Below are positions 1 to 10,400 of a DNA stretch of 64,000 nucleotides, piece after piece (positions within the stretch are counted from its first letter, which is position 1; each line of letters begins with the position of its first letter). The translations under genes and the position numbers were made by a program. The stretch spans positions 32,473,051 to 32,537,050 of the forward strand of contig CM044961.1 in the NCBI GenBank assembly GCA_024516035.1, read 5' to 3'. Under the pieces are notes generated by a model that was given only the letters and a program-made list of their open reading frames with translations, had not been told where the DNA came from and did no database searches. The stretch is from Bactericera cockerelli. Taxonomy: Eukaryota > Arthropoda > Insecta > Hemiptera > Triozidae.

Positions 1-9
1 AAATTTTTG

Positions 10-77
10 TCGGCGCGGGTGTTCAAACTCGGAAACTTCCGCATGGCAAGCGAGTGCTTCCACTGAGCTATTTGTGA
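10..77 (-). mobile_element. Family G tRNA-Ala-like SINE head
   Basis: CTTCCGCATGGCAAGCGAGT and CACTGAGCTATTTGTG in minus orientation match the heads at 10866 and 24985. It continues into a family B fragment. Confidence 0.65.
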
Positions 78-89
78 GCTCCTATAGCA

Positions 90-161
90 TTAATGCATAC
101 ATATAGCATTTTCTACCTGCACCTAACCCTCAGAGTCTTTTTATTGCGTGGTCATATTCTG
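90..161 (-). mobile_element. SINE family B, body fragment
   Basis: Minus-oriented TTAATGCATACATATAGCAT and CACCTAACCCTCAGAGTC. No head. Confidence 0.7.
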
Positions 162-249
162 AAAGAAAGAAGACCTTAGAAAAAGAAACAGAACTTAAAC
201 AACATTAATTATTTTCTGAAGAAAGCTCATTTTCCAACTGAAAACTTTG

Positions 250-870
250 AATCATCAATGTAGCCTCTCTTACTTTTTTCTCTCTCCTCTTTCTCTCTCC
301 CTTTTTTCTCTCTCTTTTTTCACTCTTTCTCTCTCCCTTTTTTATCTCTCTATCTCTTTTTCTCTTTTACCTATAACCCAACTTCTTTTCTCTCTCATTC
401 TTTCCTTATTGACCATTTCAGAATCTTTTACTTTTCTTCTCCTATTTTCCTCTACCTTTCCAATTTTCTTTATTTCTTTTTCACATACCTGCCTTGTCTT
501 TTCCATATCAGTTTCTCTTTCTTCGAAGTTTTTCATTTTTTTTTCTTGTTCTTCTTCTATTTTCTGATCTACATAGGTATAATTATGTAGGTATGTATGT
601 TTCTATATTTATATATCTCCATTTCTTTCGCTAGTTTTCTCTCGCTCTCACTCTCTTTCTTTCTCTTGCTCTTTCTCCCTCTCTTTTTCTCTCCCTCTCT
701 CTTTCTCTCTCTCTTTTTCTCTCACTCTCTCTTTTTCCCTCTCTATTTCTCTCTCCCACTCTCTTACTTTCTTTTGCTAGTTTTCTCTCTCTCTCTCTCT
801 TTCTTTCCTCCCTCTCTATTTCTCTCTCTCTCTCTTTCTCTTACTTGTGGTCGGGGCATAAATCTATACT
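250..870. repeat. Pyrimidine tract, CTCTTT-rich
   Basis: About 600 bases almost wholly C and T on plus, with CTCTCT and CTTTTT runs. The Ser/Leu/Phe-rich frames at 247 and 597 are its translation. Confidence 0.9.
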
Positions 871-1061
871 TTCTCATCGTCTTGTAGTTGTTTAGTTTTG
901 TAAATTATATTTTCTTTCTCTTTCCTTCTTGCTGTTTGATGTTGCTTTCCCTTTTTGTACAAAAAAGCAAGATTTGTAAAAAATAAAAAACATGGAAAAT
1001 GAAAAAGGATAATGTAGGTTAATGCATACAACTTAATGCACGTTGACTACAACAGTTCTTA

Positions 1062-1245
1062 TTTAGTCATTATTATTATTTAACACTTTATTAATTGGTA
1101 ATATTATATGACAACACAGATAATTACAAGTCAATATATAAGAGATATAAAAAGATAAAGAATAAATAAATAAATATATACATAACATATGTCCTAACTA
1201 AAGGGTGGGGTTATTGCCTTTGATAATCTCTTCCATTTAACCATT
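1062..1245 (-). mobile_element. Family N element
   Basis: Reverse copy: TTATTATTATTTAACACTTT tail, AACTAAAGGGTGGGGTTATT, and TTGCCTTTGATAATCTCTTC. The hairpin is weakened on one arm. Confidence 0.72.
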
Positions 1246-1278
1246 AAATTTGGGTGCAAGAGAAGAGTCATTGAATTT

Positions 1279-1400
1279 AAGGGTGACCATTCAAGCTGGA
1301 TGATGTTAATGTGAGTAGCTGGTTTGTTAGTTTCCGGCGAATGAAGGGTAAAACCCCCGTCATGATATAACCATGCAGTTGAAAGCGACGTTCAACCATA
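1279..1400 (+). mobile_element. Family E SINE-like element
   Basis: GGGTGACCATTCAAGCTGGA, TGTGAGTAGCTGG and GGGTAAAACCCCCGTCATGA. The 3' half resembles family D but the head differs. Confidence 0.72.
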
Positions 1401-1614
1401 TAAGGTTGAACGTCGGTTGAACTTACCCACTCAGGCTAGGTATATAAGGTTGATTTGAGAAGTTCAGTTGTTTGCCCAGCAAATGATGGTAGGTTGAATG
1501 TTGAAACCCCCATCCCAATGTGACCAATAAGTATGACCAAGTAGATGAAATTGACATTACACACAAATAAACAAGGATCAAAAATATAAATAATTATAGC
1601 TATATCAGTTTCAT

Positions 1615-1740
1615 AATCTTCTTTTCTTCTTCTTTTACACTGTCTTATCCCGCTCAAGCAGGGTCGACGTTTTTCAACCTCATCATGGTTGAGGTTGGTT
1701 GGTTTTGGCACATTTTTTAAAGCTGGATGCCCTTCCAAAC
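1615..1740 (+). repeat. Dispersed repeat, CTGTCTTATCCCGCTCA type
   Basis: TCTTCTTTTACACTGTCTTA and CAAGCAGGGTCGACGTTT, matched at 9064-9113. Confidence 0.6.
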
Positions 1741-1754
1741 GCCAACTATTCTGT

Positions 1755-1991
1755 TTGATTTAACGTCCTGGATTAAGACGCGGATTTTACCCTCCATTCG
1801 CTTGGAGTAGTAACAGCTTTTTACGACTGGGTATTAACCCACATTAACCTCACCCAGCCTGGGTAGGGCCAGAAATGCCAGCCTCACATGTACAAAATTT
1901 TCTGTGTGAAAAGTCTGCTCCGACGGGGGATCGAACTCAGGATCTCTGGACTACGGGCAGTAGTCACAACCGTTACGCCATGGAGGCTGGC
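1755..1991 (-). mobile_element. SINE family D, full length
   Basis: Body TTAACGTCCTGGATTAAGAC and CCTCACCCAGCCTGGG, then the tRNA-like head GGGATCGAACTCAGGATCTC ending GCCATGGAGGCTGGC. Confidence 0.87.
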
Positions 1992-2079
1992 ATATCAGTT
2001 TCATAATAATTATGAGATATTATGTACTCATAAAATAACTCCCTATTACCAAAAATTTTACCTAAAGACAAAGTTAAAT

Positions 2080-2233
2080 TTTTATCTTATTTGTTTTATT
2101 CGCTTCCGTGATATCACAACTTAATCTAGCATTACTAAATCTACGATGAAACCGTGACTCAAACCACTGACCTCCAGTTTACAAGTCCGCCGTCTTAACG
2201 ATCATGCGACTGAGTTATAGTACTGAGGTCGTT
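2080..2233 (-). mobile_element. SINE family A
   Basis: Minus-oriented: GTGATATCACAAC body, GACTCAAACCACTGACCTCC B-box region and ACTGAGGTCG head end. Confidence 0.82.
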
Positions 2234-2606
2234 TTCTCAACTATTATTACACATTTCTGAAATAACTTTTTGAGAGCGGTGTGCTATCAACAGAACAACT
2301 TTCTGTATTTATTTCAAAAAAATATATTTTTTCTCAAGTTATTCGATTTAAATTATTTATTTATTCCACTTTTTTTTCTCTTCTCGCTTAAATATATTAT
2401 TCACTGAACTTGGGAAATTTTGTTCAAAGTTTTCTTCTTCAGATGAGGAGGGAAAGTAGCTGAGTTTATGCGCTTCGGGGATCTTGGTTCGAAAAGTTTG
2501 TCTGGCACTTCAGTCCTCTGATACTCTGATATACATATTATACAATTATACATAATTATATGTTTTCGGTCCGTTTTTATTCTATTACGGTTTCTATTAC
2601 CTACGT

Positions 2607-2799
2607 CTCTCCCGGTAGCTCAGTGGTAAAGACGGCAATCTGTGAATCCAGAGATTTTAGAGGTCGCGGGTTCGAAAACCCATCAGGGACAAGACAAGTT
2701 ATCCTCCCATCTGGGATTTTTACCACATAATAATATGTCTTGGGCTTACTGCTGGATTAATGGGTATAAATAAGGCGATATTGTTATTATTGTTATTAC
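2607..2799 (+). mobile_element. SINE family C, near full length
   Basis: The tRNA-like head has A-box-like GGTAGCTCAGTGGTAAAG and B-box-like GGTTCGAAAACCC with a GTCCCGG/CCGGGAC acceptor-like pairing. It is followed by a body (GACAAGTTATCCTCCCAT, TACCACATAATAATA, CTTACTGCTGGA) and a TAAATAAGGCGATATTGTTATT tail. This copy serves as reference for family C. Confidence 0.85.
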
Positions 2800-2885
2800 C
2801 TGAGAGTATAGGAAGTATTGTTTTTGTTTTAGAAAAACTCTCAATGACTTTTTAACATCTAGGAGGTTTTATCCTCCACTCGTTG

Positions 2886-2952
2886 GATACTTGAACCATC
2901 GACCTCCAGGTCACAAGTCCGCCGCCTTTTCAATCAAGCTACTGAGGTCGGA
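2886..2952 (-). mobile_element. SINE family A, head only
   Basis: TGAACCATCGACCTCCAGG to CTACTGAGGTCGG; the body is missing. Confidence 0.75.
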
Positions 2953-3413
2953 GTGTTGAATGAATTCCTGGAATTTCAAGGAAAAGCGTGACGTCATCTT
3001 GTGTTACCTGGAAACACTAGGGACACAACAGGATGGAACAAACTTTTCCAAAATCATTATTGGGATTCTGTTCGTTTCGTGTTTCTTATAAAATATTTGG
3101 TGTGACATATTTTGCTGCTATATTGAAAATCCTTCTCATATTTTTTTTTTTTCACTCTTCCAAAACTTTTTCTCCTGTTATATACGCTGAACAATGTTTG
3201 ATGATATATAGGGAAGTGTTTTCTTTTCTTTATATACATTTATGAACTATAGATGTTGCAGTCAATATTGCCATAGAAGACATGGATCTGGGTGAAAAAA
3301 AACTGATCCAATATCTGTCATATTATGACAGGACACCTTGCCATGCAGAAATTTTATTCAAAACTTGGTTACAGATGTTTGTAACAGATACCCTCCGGTG
3401 CGCTCGTGTTGAC

Positions 3414-3645
3414 CAGCACCTAAATGGGAAGTATTGTTATAAACCTTTGTTGTATAATAAACATCTATAAAAATTGTTAAAAAAAAAAAAAAAAAAATGG
3501 GAAGTATTGTGTCACTTCTCGCCCATCAGAGTGGAGGCACACTACGGGATGGGTAAGCTACAACACAGAACACAAGCGTCTACAGTAGCTCCTGTTTCAT
3601 GGCTACGAAATAAAAAAGGTAGGAAACACTCATCTTTTTAAATAA
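3414..3645 (+). mobile_element. Family K repeat interrupted by a retroposed fragment
   Basis: CCAGCACCTAAATGGGAAGT, then after the insert TGTCACTTCTCGCCCATCAG, GGAGGCACACTACGGGATGG, CACAAGCGTCTACAGTAGCT and CCTGTTTCATGGCTACGAAA. Family K is a non-coding repeat seen at least five times here. Confidence 0.82.
3438..3494 (+). mobile_element. 57-bp polyadenylated retroposed fragment with target duplication
   Basis: TATAAACCTTTGTTGTATAA, an AATAAA signal and an A tail. It is flanked by AAATGGGAAGTATTGT at 3422-3437 and 3495-3510, a sequence present once in the other family K copy at 10993. Probably the extreme 3' end of a LINE or mRNA; its source is unknown. Confidence 0.82.
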
Positions 3646-3649
3646 TAAT

Positions 3650-3750
3650 AAGTATAGTGTTTTATTCAGACTGACAGAGCAAGACAGATAGTCCCATTAT
3701 GCCATCATTTTAACAAAGCACCTCTGTGAGGTGCTTTGTTATTCGAGAAT
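3650..3750 (+). mobile_element. Family L repeat ending in a perfect hairpin
   Basis: TGTTTTATTCAGACTGACAG and GATAGTCCCATTATGCCATC, then a 13-bp perfect stem with a 3-base loop at 3712-3740 (AACAAAGCACCTC, TGT, GAGGTGCTTTGTT). Confidence 0.7.
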
Positions 3751-4039
3751 AAATAGTATAAATACAGTGAAAAAGAAAATAATTAAGACAAATTTATTAT
3801 TAGAGATTAAGGAAATTGGGACTTTCTTAAGTAGACATACTTATAGTATAAGTTTACATATTATGATACTGTGGACCCAATACATAAAAGTAAGGTTTGC
3901 GTGAGAAGTCTAAAGAGTATGAGAAGATAAGTTGTCATTTTGTGCCCAATTCAGGCAGGATGAATTTAATATGGGTGCGATTCCTAACGATTGAGGAGTT
4001 TCTAGTTTCTATATACGAGTATCCACTCATTTTCTCCCT

Positions 4040-4220
4040 TTTAATTTATCCTTTCTCTTTCTATTTTTCTTTCTCTTTCTCTTTCTCTTTCTCTTTCTCT
4101 TTCTCTTTCTCTTTCTCTTTCTCTTTCTCTTTCTCTTTCTCTTTTTCTTTCTCTTTCTCTTTCTCTTTCTCTTTCTCTTTCTCTTTCTCTTTCTCTTTCT
4201 CTTTCTCTTTCTCTCTCTTA
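4040..4220. repeat. (CTTTCT)n hexanucleotide microsatellite
   Basis: About 25 nearly perfect units, then at 4230-4300 an abrupt switch to GGAGAGGGGA purine sequence. Together they give spurious SFSF and KRKR frames. Confidence 0.92.
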
Positions 4221-4409
4221 AACACAACTCGAGGAGAGGGGAGGAGAGGGAGGAGAGGAGAGGGGAGAGAAGGGGGGGAGGAGAGGCGTGGGAGGAAAGG
4301 GGAAGTGGGGGAAGTTGTACACAAGATCCCCAGGCATCATTAATCAGCAGCTGATGAAGGTTGAGTACTGCTGACTCGGTGAGAGATCGAAAGTTAAGGA
4401 AATAAATAG

Positions 4410-4480
4410 AGGGGGGGGGGGTGACGTGAAGGGGAGAGAGAGAGGGAGAGACAGTTGGGGGAGAGAGAGAGAGAGTAAAG
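4410..4480. repeat. G run and GA tract
   Basis: Ten G (4411-4420), then AGAGAGAGGGAGAGAC and more GA repeats. Confidence 0.8.
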
Positions 4481-4554
4481 GTGATGAACATTGAACAGGG
4501 GTACACCCCCTTTCTAATGTTTCCCTATCCCGACTTGAAGGACAGTCTGACTTA

Positions 4555-4716
4555 TCAAATGGGTGACCATTCAAATTCGAATCCTCGTGATGCTGGCTAT
4601 TCCCGGCCCCACTCAGGCTGGGTGGGGTTAATTCGAGACGCTGGTCTCTGAGTTTACAGCTAATAAAGGGTGAATCCCCCGTCGTATTATAACCATTTGA
4701 AAGCGTCGTTAAACCC
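4555..4716 (+). mobile_element. Family E SINE-like element
   Basis: GGGTGACCATTCAAATTCGA, TGATGCTGGCTATTCCCGGC and CTCAGGCTGGGTGGGG to GAAAGCGTCGTTAAACCC. Confidence 0.78.
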
Positions 4717-4780
4717 AAAAAAAAAACTTGACGAGTGGGTAAAAAAAAAATACTTCAAATATAGATAATATTTCTTTTAT

Positions 4781-4923
4781 CGCCAACCTGATCAATGAGG
4801 AGGCGGAGATGTAACCCGAAGGTCGATGGTTCAAGTCCCGGTTTCAGCGTAGATTTTAGTATAGTGCTGAGTTTGAGTAGTTGTGATATCACGAAAGTGT
4901 TTAACACAAATATGATAACTTTA
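4781..4923 (+). mobile_element. SINE family A, diverged head
   Basis: GAAGGTCGATGGTTCAAGTC head, then GAGTAGTTGTGATATCACG and AACACAAATATGATAACT body. Confidence 0.82.
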
Positions 4924-5221
4924 AGCTTAATAATATTTCTTTTATTCAAATACAAGCTTTTCAAAGGCTGACTTACAGAGTATCTTACTGATTGCTTTCT
5001 TTCGTTTTGCATATCATGATTTTTTTTCTCAAAGTTCTTTTCTCAAGATTTTTTTAACGAATTTTTTCAGACCTTTTTCTTGGCCTGAAAAATATAATTA
5101 GTCATTTTTTGACAGGGATTACCCTGCCACGTCGACGGGCCAGGCAGATTTTCTGCTGATTTCACAATTGAATTTTTTTTTCGACTTTTGAATATTGTAA
5201 TTAATATCTTTTTTGAGTTGG

Positions 5222-5339
5222 GGGGAGAGGTTGAGAGGAAGAGAGAGAGAGGTAAGACAGATAGAGAAATAGAGAAAGAGGGAGAGATAGGTAGATAGAG
5301 AGAAACAGAGAGAGAGAGAGAGAGAGAGGCAAAGAGATG

Positions 5340-5373
<34 letters not shown>

Positions 5374-5395
5374 TACAGAGAGAAAAAGAAAGAAG
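5222..5395. repeat. GA-rich purine tract
   Basis: GAGAGAGAGAGAGAG runs mixed with GATAGATAG and CAGAGAGAGAG. Confidence 0.88.
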
Positions 5396-5605
5396 GAATA
5401 TAGGGTCTTTGAGTGAATCTAGAACTTTGAAAAAATACTGCTGAATAACAGGCTTTGCCGTAATACCATCATGACATGCCTTTATAGATATTAAAAAAAA
5501 AAAAAACTGTTGGTGTACCTACATTACAGGAAGAATCTTTATTTTCAATCTAAACTTTCTAGGCTCAGTAATCGTTGAGCTACGATAACAATCCATTTTA
5601 CTTCC

Positions 5606-5642
5606 GAGAAATTTCTAATATTAGAAATCGGAAGTATTGTGT
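5606..5642. repeat. Short palindromic repeat, TTACTTCCGA type
   Basis: ACTTCCGAGAAATTTCTAAT pairs with ATTAGAAATCGGAAGT. The same palindrome occurs at 20283, 28226 and 44102. Confidence 0.75.
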
Positions 5643-6163
5643 TCGTTTTTGTAAAAAAAAAATATTTTTTCTCATTTATTCCGTATATGAATCATTGATA
5701 AAAGAAGAAGATTCTTGAAAAAGATGAACAAATAGGTACCTATCCACTTCCAAATCTATTCAAAGGTAATATTTTAAACATTTAAACCATCTCTTATTTG
5801 CTAAAGAGTTCTATTGAGTGGAAAAAATATGTATAATGATGGTCAAAAACAATGGCTCATTGAAAATAACAAAACATTGCAAAGCGATTCAACCCAAGAG
5901 AAAGATCTGTAAAGAAAAAACAAGTTAACTCAAAACAAAGACCTTTATTATTATAATTATTATTATTAGATACTATTATTATATTATTATTTATAAAAAG
6001 AGGTAAGTTGGAACAAAGATCTTTTGTTTCAGAATTAAATGAACCATGAAGGAAGGATTTCTATTGATAAGAAAAGTTATGGAAGGTGTTTTCGGAGAAG
6101 TATTTCACTGGACACAGTGTTAATTTGTGCATGGAATTCGAATACATTTTCAAGAAATATTAA

Positions 6164-6352
6164 TGATATCGCCTTATTTATACTGTCCGATTAGGATTAA
6201 TAAGTCCCATTAGTCCAGCAATAAGCCCAAGACGTATTATTATGTGGAAAAAATCTCAAATAGGAGGATAACTTGTCATGTCCTGGCTGGGTTTCGAACC
6301 CGCGATCTCTGGATTCACAGGGTGCCGCCTTTACCACGGAGCTACCGGGACA
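6164..6352 (-). mobile_element. SINE family C
   Basis: Reverse-oriented copy from GATATCGCCTTATTTATACT to GCTACCGGGACA. Head, body and tail are all present. Confidence 0.85.
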
Positions 6353-6539
6353 GCAAATAAGGTTATTTTCCAAATAAATAGAAAATTTGAAAAGCAAATA
6401 GAAATTTTGAAAAAGCAGAAAGGACTTTTCAAAAAATGAGGGATTTTTAGCACATCAAATTCATTATGAGTTGGCAAATTACTATCATTTGTTCTTATAT
6501 AAAAAAAAAAAAATGAAAAAATCCTCGTTTAAAAAAACT

Positions 6540-7135
6540 GAAGTTTCCTGTACCTTTATACAACATTACAATAGATTCATAAGTTGCAGACTAAAATAAT
6601 ATTAATAATAACACTCTTTAGTGGAAAATAACCACCAGGCGAGGTTAATGCTTAAAGTATTTTCTACCACCTAACCCCCATAGTCTTATTATTATGTGGT
6701 CACAAACTCAAATTAACGAGGCAAATTCCATGCACTGAGAGGGATTCGAACCAACGGATCCCTACGCTACCTGGATTACCAGACTAGCGCGTTAACCACT
6801 CGACTACCAGTGCAGACCTACGTCTATAAATCAGTATCATCTGTAGAGTTCAACATGTCGGAATAAAATATCTTATAGCACTCACTACATTTCTGACAAT
6901 CCTCCTATAGTGGAATTTTTTTGAAGTTTCCTGTACCTTTATACAATATTACAGTAGATATCTACTAGATACATAAATTGCAGACTATCTAAATAAGTGC
7001 AATAGAAATAGATGTCTACGTCTATAAATCAGTATCTGTAAGAGTTCAGCATGTCGGAATTAAAATCTATTTATCTTGTAGCACTCACTACATTTCTGAC
7101 AATCCTCCTAGAGAGTAGAAAAAACTTTGAAGTTT
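6540..7135 (+). repeat. Tandem duplication interrupted by SINE B in copy 1
   Basis: GAAGTTTCCTGTACCTTTAT begins copies at 6540 and 6923; a truncated third begins at 7129. CTACGTCTATAAATCAGTAT and CACTCACTACATTTCTGACA occur in both. Without the SINE the first unit is about 166 bp; the second is 206 bp. Confidence 0.8.
6597..6813 (-). mobile_element. SINE family B, full length, inside a tandem repeat
   Basis: The tail AATAATAACACTCTTTAGTGG, the CACCTAACCCC body and the tRNA-like head ending CTACCAGTGC are all present. It splits the first copy of the tandem pair at 6540-7135. Confidence 0.87.
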
Positions 7136-7322
7136 CCTGAGGATGAAAAATAAGACGAACGCAAAAAACCTTCCCAGTCGAGGAATCGAAGGAGTGGCCG
7201 AGTAATGAGCTGCGATTAACCATAAGATCCTTGACAGTTCCAGAGAGGCTGTAATGAATGTCAGGGCGTCGCCTCTTGAGGATTTCTTTGGTGTATCTTC
7301 TGTGTTTCTCTTTTTGTATCTT

Positions 7323-7985
7323 CTCAGTGTCTTTATATGTTTAATATAAGTTATACCTATGATGGTAAATTCATCAAGAAACTATATTTATTTCTTATTT
7401 TCACTGTTTTGTATGTGCTCACTGCTCAGTGTCTTTGTACCTATGTAGGTAAATTCATCAAGAAACTATATTTATTTCTTATTTTCACTGTTTTGTATGT
7501 GCTCAGTGTCTTTGTACCTATGTAGGTAAATTCATCAAGAAACTATATTTATTTCTTATTTTCACTGTTTTGTATGTGCTCAGTGTCTTTGTACCTATGT
7601 AGGTAAATTCATCAAGAAACTATATCTATTTATTATTTTCACTATTTTGTATCTTCTCTGTGTCTTTATATGTTTATACCTATGAAGGTAAATTCATCAA
7701 GAGACTATATCTATTTATTATTTTCACTATTTTGTATCTTCTCTGTGTCTTTATAAGTTTCAACCTATGAAGGTGAATTCATCAAGAAACTATGTCTATA
7801 TATTTATTATTTTCACTATTTTGTATCTTCTCAATGTCTTTATATGCGGTTATGCCTTTGAAGGTAAATTCATCAAGAAACTATGTATATTATCTATTTA
7901 TTATTTTCACTATTCTGTATCTTCTCAGTGTCTTTATGATTTTCAACCTCTGAAGATAAATTCACCAAGAAACTACATGTAGATA
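7323..7985 (+). repeat. 77-bp tandem array, about eight copies
   Basis: The unit contains CAGTGTCTTTGTACCTATGT, AGGTAAATTCATCAAGAAAC and TTATTTTCACTGTTTTGTAT. The first copies are nearly identical; later ones drift and lengthen to about 88-94 bp. Weak open frames (7337, 7767) come from the repeat. Confidence 0.87.
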
Positions 7986-7988
7986 CTT

Positions 7989-8084
7989 ATTATTATTATG
8001 TATACACTTTATTAATAAGGACATAATATATACAAATAGATAATTGCAAATTAATATAAGAAATTGGATAGGTACAATCCTTAC
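7989..8084 (-). mobile_element. Family N element, 3' end only
   Basis: TTATTATTATGTATACACTT and TATTAATAAGGACATAATAT resemble the reversed AATAAAGTGT...(ATT)n end. Confidence 0.5.
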
Positions 8085-8520
8085 TACTTACTAATCCTAC
8101 ACTATTTTTTCCACGACCTCTGGTGGTAATTTCAACCAATCACAGCGCATCTATGTATATCAGCTGGTAAGTGATAGTGGCTGGGATTAACAAATCCTAG
8201 ATATCTAATTCTGTTTAATTTTTTTTTTTTTTAATTTTGGGTTTAATTTTGCTTTCAACTGCATGGTCATATCACAACGAGGGTGTAACACTCCATTCGC
8301 AGGAAACTCACAAATCTGCTACACACATTAACCTCACCCAGCCTGGGTTGGGACGGAATGCCAGCATCACGAAGTCTTCACCTCGCCTACGAGAACCGTT
8401 GCATTCAACGCGCCATCGAAGCTTGCTAACAGCGCATTTATATCAGCTGTTAAGTGATAGAAGCTTGGATTAACAAGTCTTAGATATTTAATCCTGTTAT
8501 AATATTTGGCCCTAAGTCCT
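8085..8520. mobile_element. Family P MITE split by a family E element
   Basis: The outer parts (ATCAGCTGGTAAGTGATAGT with GGATTAACAAATCCTAGATA, and ATATCAGCTGTTAAGTGATA with TTTGGCCCTAAG) belong to the CCTAAGGCCCGAATTATGAAA family. 8240-8400 is family E. The two outer parts are the same half in the same orientation, so this could be two adjacent copies and not one split copy. Confidence 0.6.
8240..8400 (-). mobile_element. Family E SINE-like element inside a MITE
   Basis: GGGTTTAATTTTGCTTTCAA to GTCTTCACCTCG, minus orientation. It separates the two halves of a family P MITE (8085-8520). Confidence 0.78.
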
Positions 8521-8731
8521 GTAAATATCAATTTGGCCTATCCGTGCTCTTTGTGTTTATAAAAGAGGGAGAGCAGAAATACAGGGAAGAAAGAGAGCAA
8601 ACGTCGGAACTGTGGAAGGCTTCAATATAAATGGCTCGTCATTAATATCTCGAGAACACCAGAGAACAAGATAGAGCGCCGTCTTAACAACTATATGAAA
8701 GGGCCTAGTGGTGGATTTGAGGTCTTGCAAA

Positions 8732-8985
8732 GGCCAGCCTCCGTGGCGTTATGGTTGTGACTACTGCCCGTAGTCCAGAGTTCAAGAGTTCGACTCCCCG
8801 TTGTTGCTGAATTTTCACACAGAAAATTTTGTTCCCTCCAAACAAGTGAGCTGCTGGCATTTCCGGCCCTACCCAGGCTGGGTGAATTTAATGTGGGTAG
8901 CTTGTACGATTACCAGCGAATGGAGGGCAAATCCCCCGTCCTGACTACTTCAAATCAGGACGTACATCAGAATTAGAATCAACTG
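8732..8985 (+). mobile_element. SINE family D, full length
   Basis: GCCAGCCTCCGTGGCGTTAT head to CAGGACGTACATCAG and AATCAACTGGTCAC. The B-box is degraded (AGTTCGACTCC). Confidence 0.86.
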
Positions 8986-9061
8986 GTCACCTCATAGAGG
9001 TCGGTGTGATAATTGGTGCTTCTCTTGTGGAACCCCAACCAGTCCGTAATAATAATAATAA

Positions 9062-9120
9062 TCTTCTTCTTCTTTTACTCTGTCTTAATCCGCTCAGGCA
9101 GAGTCGACGTTTAATGATAT
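9062..9120 (+). repeat. Dispersed repeat, CTGTCTTAATCCGCTCA type
   Basis: TCTTCTTTTACTCTGTCTTA and CAGGCAGAGTCGACGTTTAA match 1620-1672. Preceded by (AAT)n. Confidence 0.6.
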
Positions 9121-9229
9121 TTTTCGGTTCCAAGTGCGGTTAGTTCGTTAGAAGGTGGGTTTTTAGTAAGTAGAAATCCCTCACCCCAAGTCAGGATGAC
9201 CTGGATGTCTGTAAAAGATTTTATCCTGC

Positions 9230-9830
9230 CCTCAAAAAAAATAAATAAATAAATAATAACATTAACACAAACCGCCACAACTTAGTTGCTAATATAATTC
9301 ACCAGGCACTGAAAATGAAAATGTTCCATACAAAGAAGAAAATCCCATATTACAAATACAAACCCACGTCAGTATGTGAAACTAAAGAAATGAAACTGTT
9401 ATGGGATTTTTCAATATCAACTGACACAAAGATACTTCATAATAGACCTGACATTATATTCATTGACCATCAAACAAAAAAAGGATTCATTATCGATGTA
9501 TCAATTCCACTTGACGAGAATTTACAAAGAACTTACATAGAAAAAATAAGAAAATATGAAGATCTAAAATCAAAAATGACAAAAATATATAACTTAAATT
9601 CTATGAAAATTATCCCAATCATTTTATCTTCCAATGGTTTGGTACATAAAAACTGTATCAACGGTCTAAAAGAATGTGGTCTATCTAATGCTAACTACTT
9701 ATTAGAAGATGCACAAAAATCAGTATTAATATCGACTACCTCCATCATAAGAAAATGCCTCGGCATACAATGAGTCCTATAAGTAAATAAATCAGAAGAA
9801 GAAAAAAAAAAAAAAAAAAAAAAAAAAAAC
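9230..9830 (+). pseudogene. 5'-truncated LINE 3' end with RLE-like domain and poly(A)
   Basis: C-terminal part of a non-LTR retrotransposon polyprotein. The frame is open from about 9259 (NNINTNRHNLVANIIHQAL) through the ATG at 9315 to the stop at 9771-9773. From the 9315 ATG, RPD at residues 44-46, IIDV at 59-62 and EKIRKY at 76-81 resemble the PD...D...K pattern of restriction-like endonuclease domains and of insect LINE tails beginning RHN..A..IH. The reading frame is intact here, which suggests a fairly recent copy. It is followed after a short 3' UTR by a run of about 27 A. The 5' break lies in an (AAAT)n stretch near 9230-9255. No target duplication was found. The clade is unassigned. 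Confidence 0.75.
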
Positions 9831-9959
9831 ATAAAAAGAGAAGTATATGCCTTGTCTCCCCTGCACCTCCACCACCTCTTCCTCCTCATCGCGTGAAGTC
9901 ACAGTCTCAATATGTCGCAACTATAAATTTCTTTTCATCAATCAACAGTATACATTGTC

Positions 9960-10022
9960 AGTTAGACCTGTAGTATCTGTATATACCTAATAAAGTGAAT
10001 ATCCTTATAATAATAATATATA
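9960..10022 (+). mobile_element. Probable family N 3' end
   Basis: TATATACCTAATAAAGTGAA then CTTATAATAATAATAT, like the AATAAAGT...(TAA)n ends of other family N copies. Confidence 0.4.
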
Positions 10023-10261
10023 TTTCTTTTTTCGGGACTGGTTTTTTTTTATCTGATTCAGAAATTTATTGTCGTGTGCGTTAAACAGTTTGAATGTTGA
10101 GTGCGGCAAACACCTCTCGCCCGCCCGGCCGCCCCTGGAATCGACTTTCGCTCCGCTTCTGCATTCCTATATATTATTATCTTCGACTAGTTTTTGAGGT
10201 GTTCGGTGGTGGCGGTAGAAGTAGAACGTCTTTATTGAAAGCTGTTCAAGACGGACAACCG

Positions 10262-10400
10262 ATGAATAGATTTATCAAGGGGGGTGCGGAAGAGAATGCC
10301 AAAGGCATAATCACCACCCTTGATCGGACTTTGTTTACTTTTACATAATTATAGCTTTTCAGTGTACCTACCTATACATTGTAGAAAAAAGTTGAATTTT
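10262..10400 (+). mobile_element. Family N variant (CACCACCCTTGATC type)
   Basis: AAGGGGGGTGCGGAAGAGAA with hairpin ATGCC-AAA-GGCAT, then AATCACCACCCTTGATCGGA and CTTTGTTTACTTTTAC. Confidence 0.72.

Larger units (their letters stand above)
871..6163. other. Unassigned intervals, 0.9-6.2 kb
   Basis: 2234-2606 and 2953-3413: AT-rich, nothing recognised beyond short T runs. 3751-4036: nothing. 4924-5221: T-rich, nothing. 5643-6163: AT-rich with a few ATT triplets, nothing recognised. Confidence 0.5.

Noticed and set aside
3712..3740. Rho-independent terminator
   Set aside because: The hairpin shape fits, but the DNA is animal and the structure belongs to a dispersed repeat.
4027..4506. Lys-Arg repeat protein (159 codons)
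   Set aside because: It is the reverse translation of the (CTTTCT)n microsatellite.
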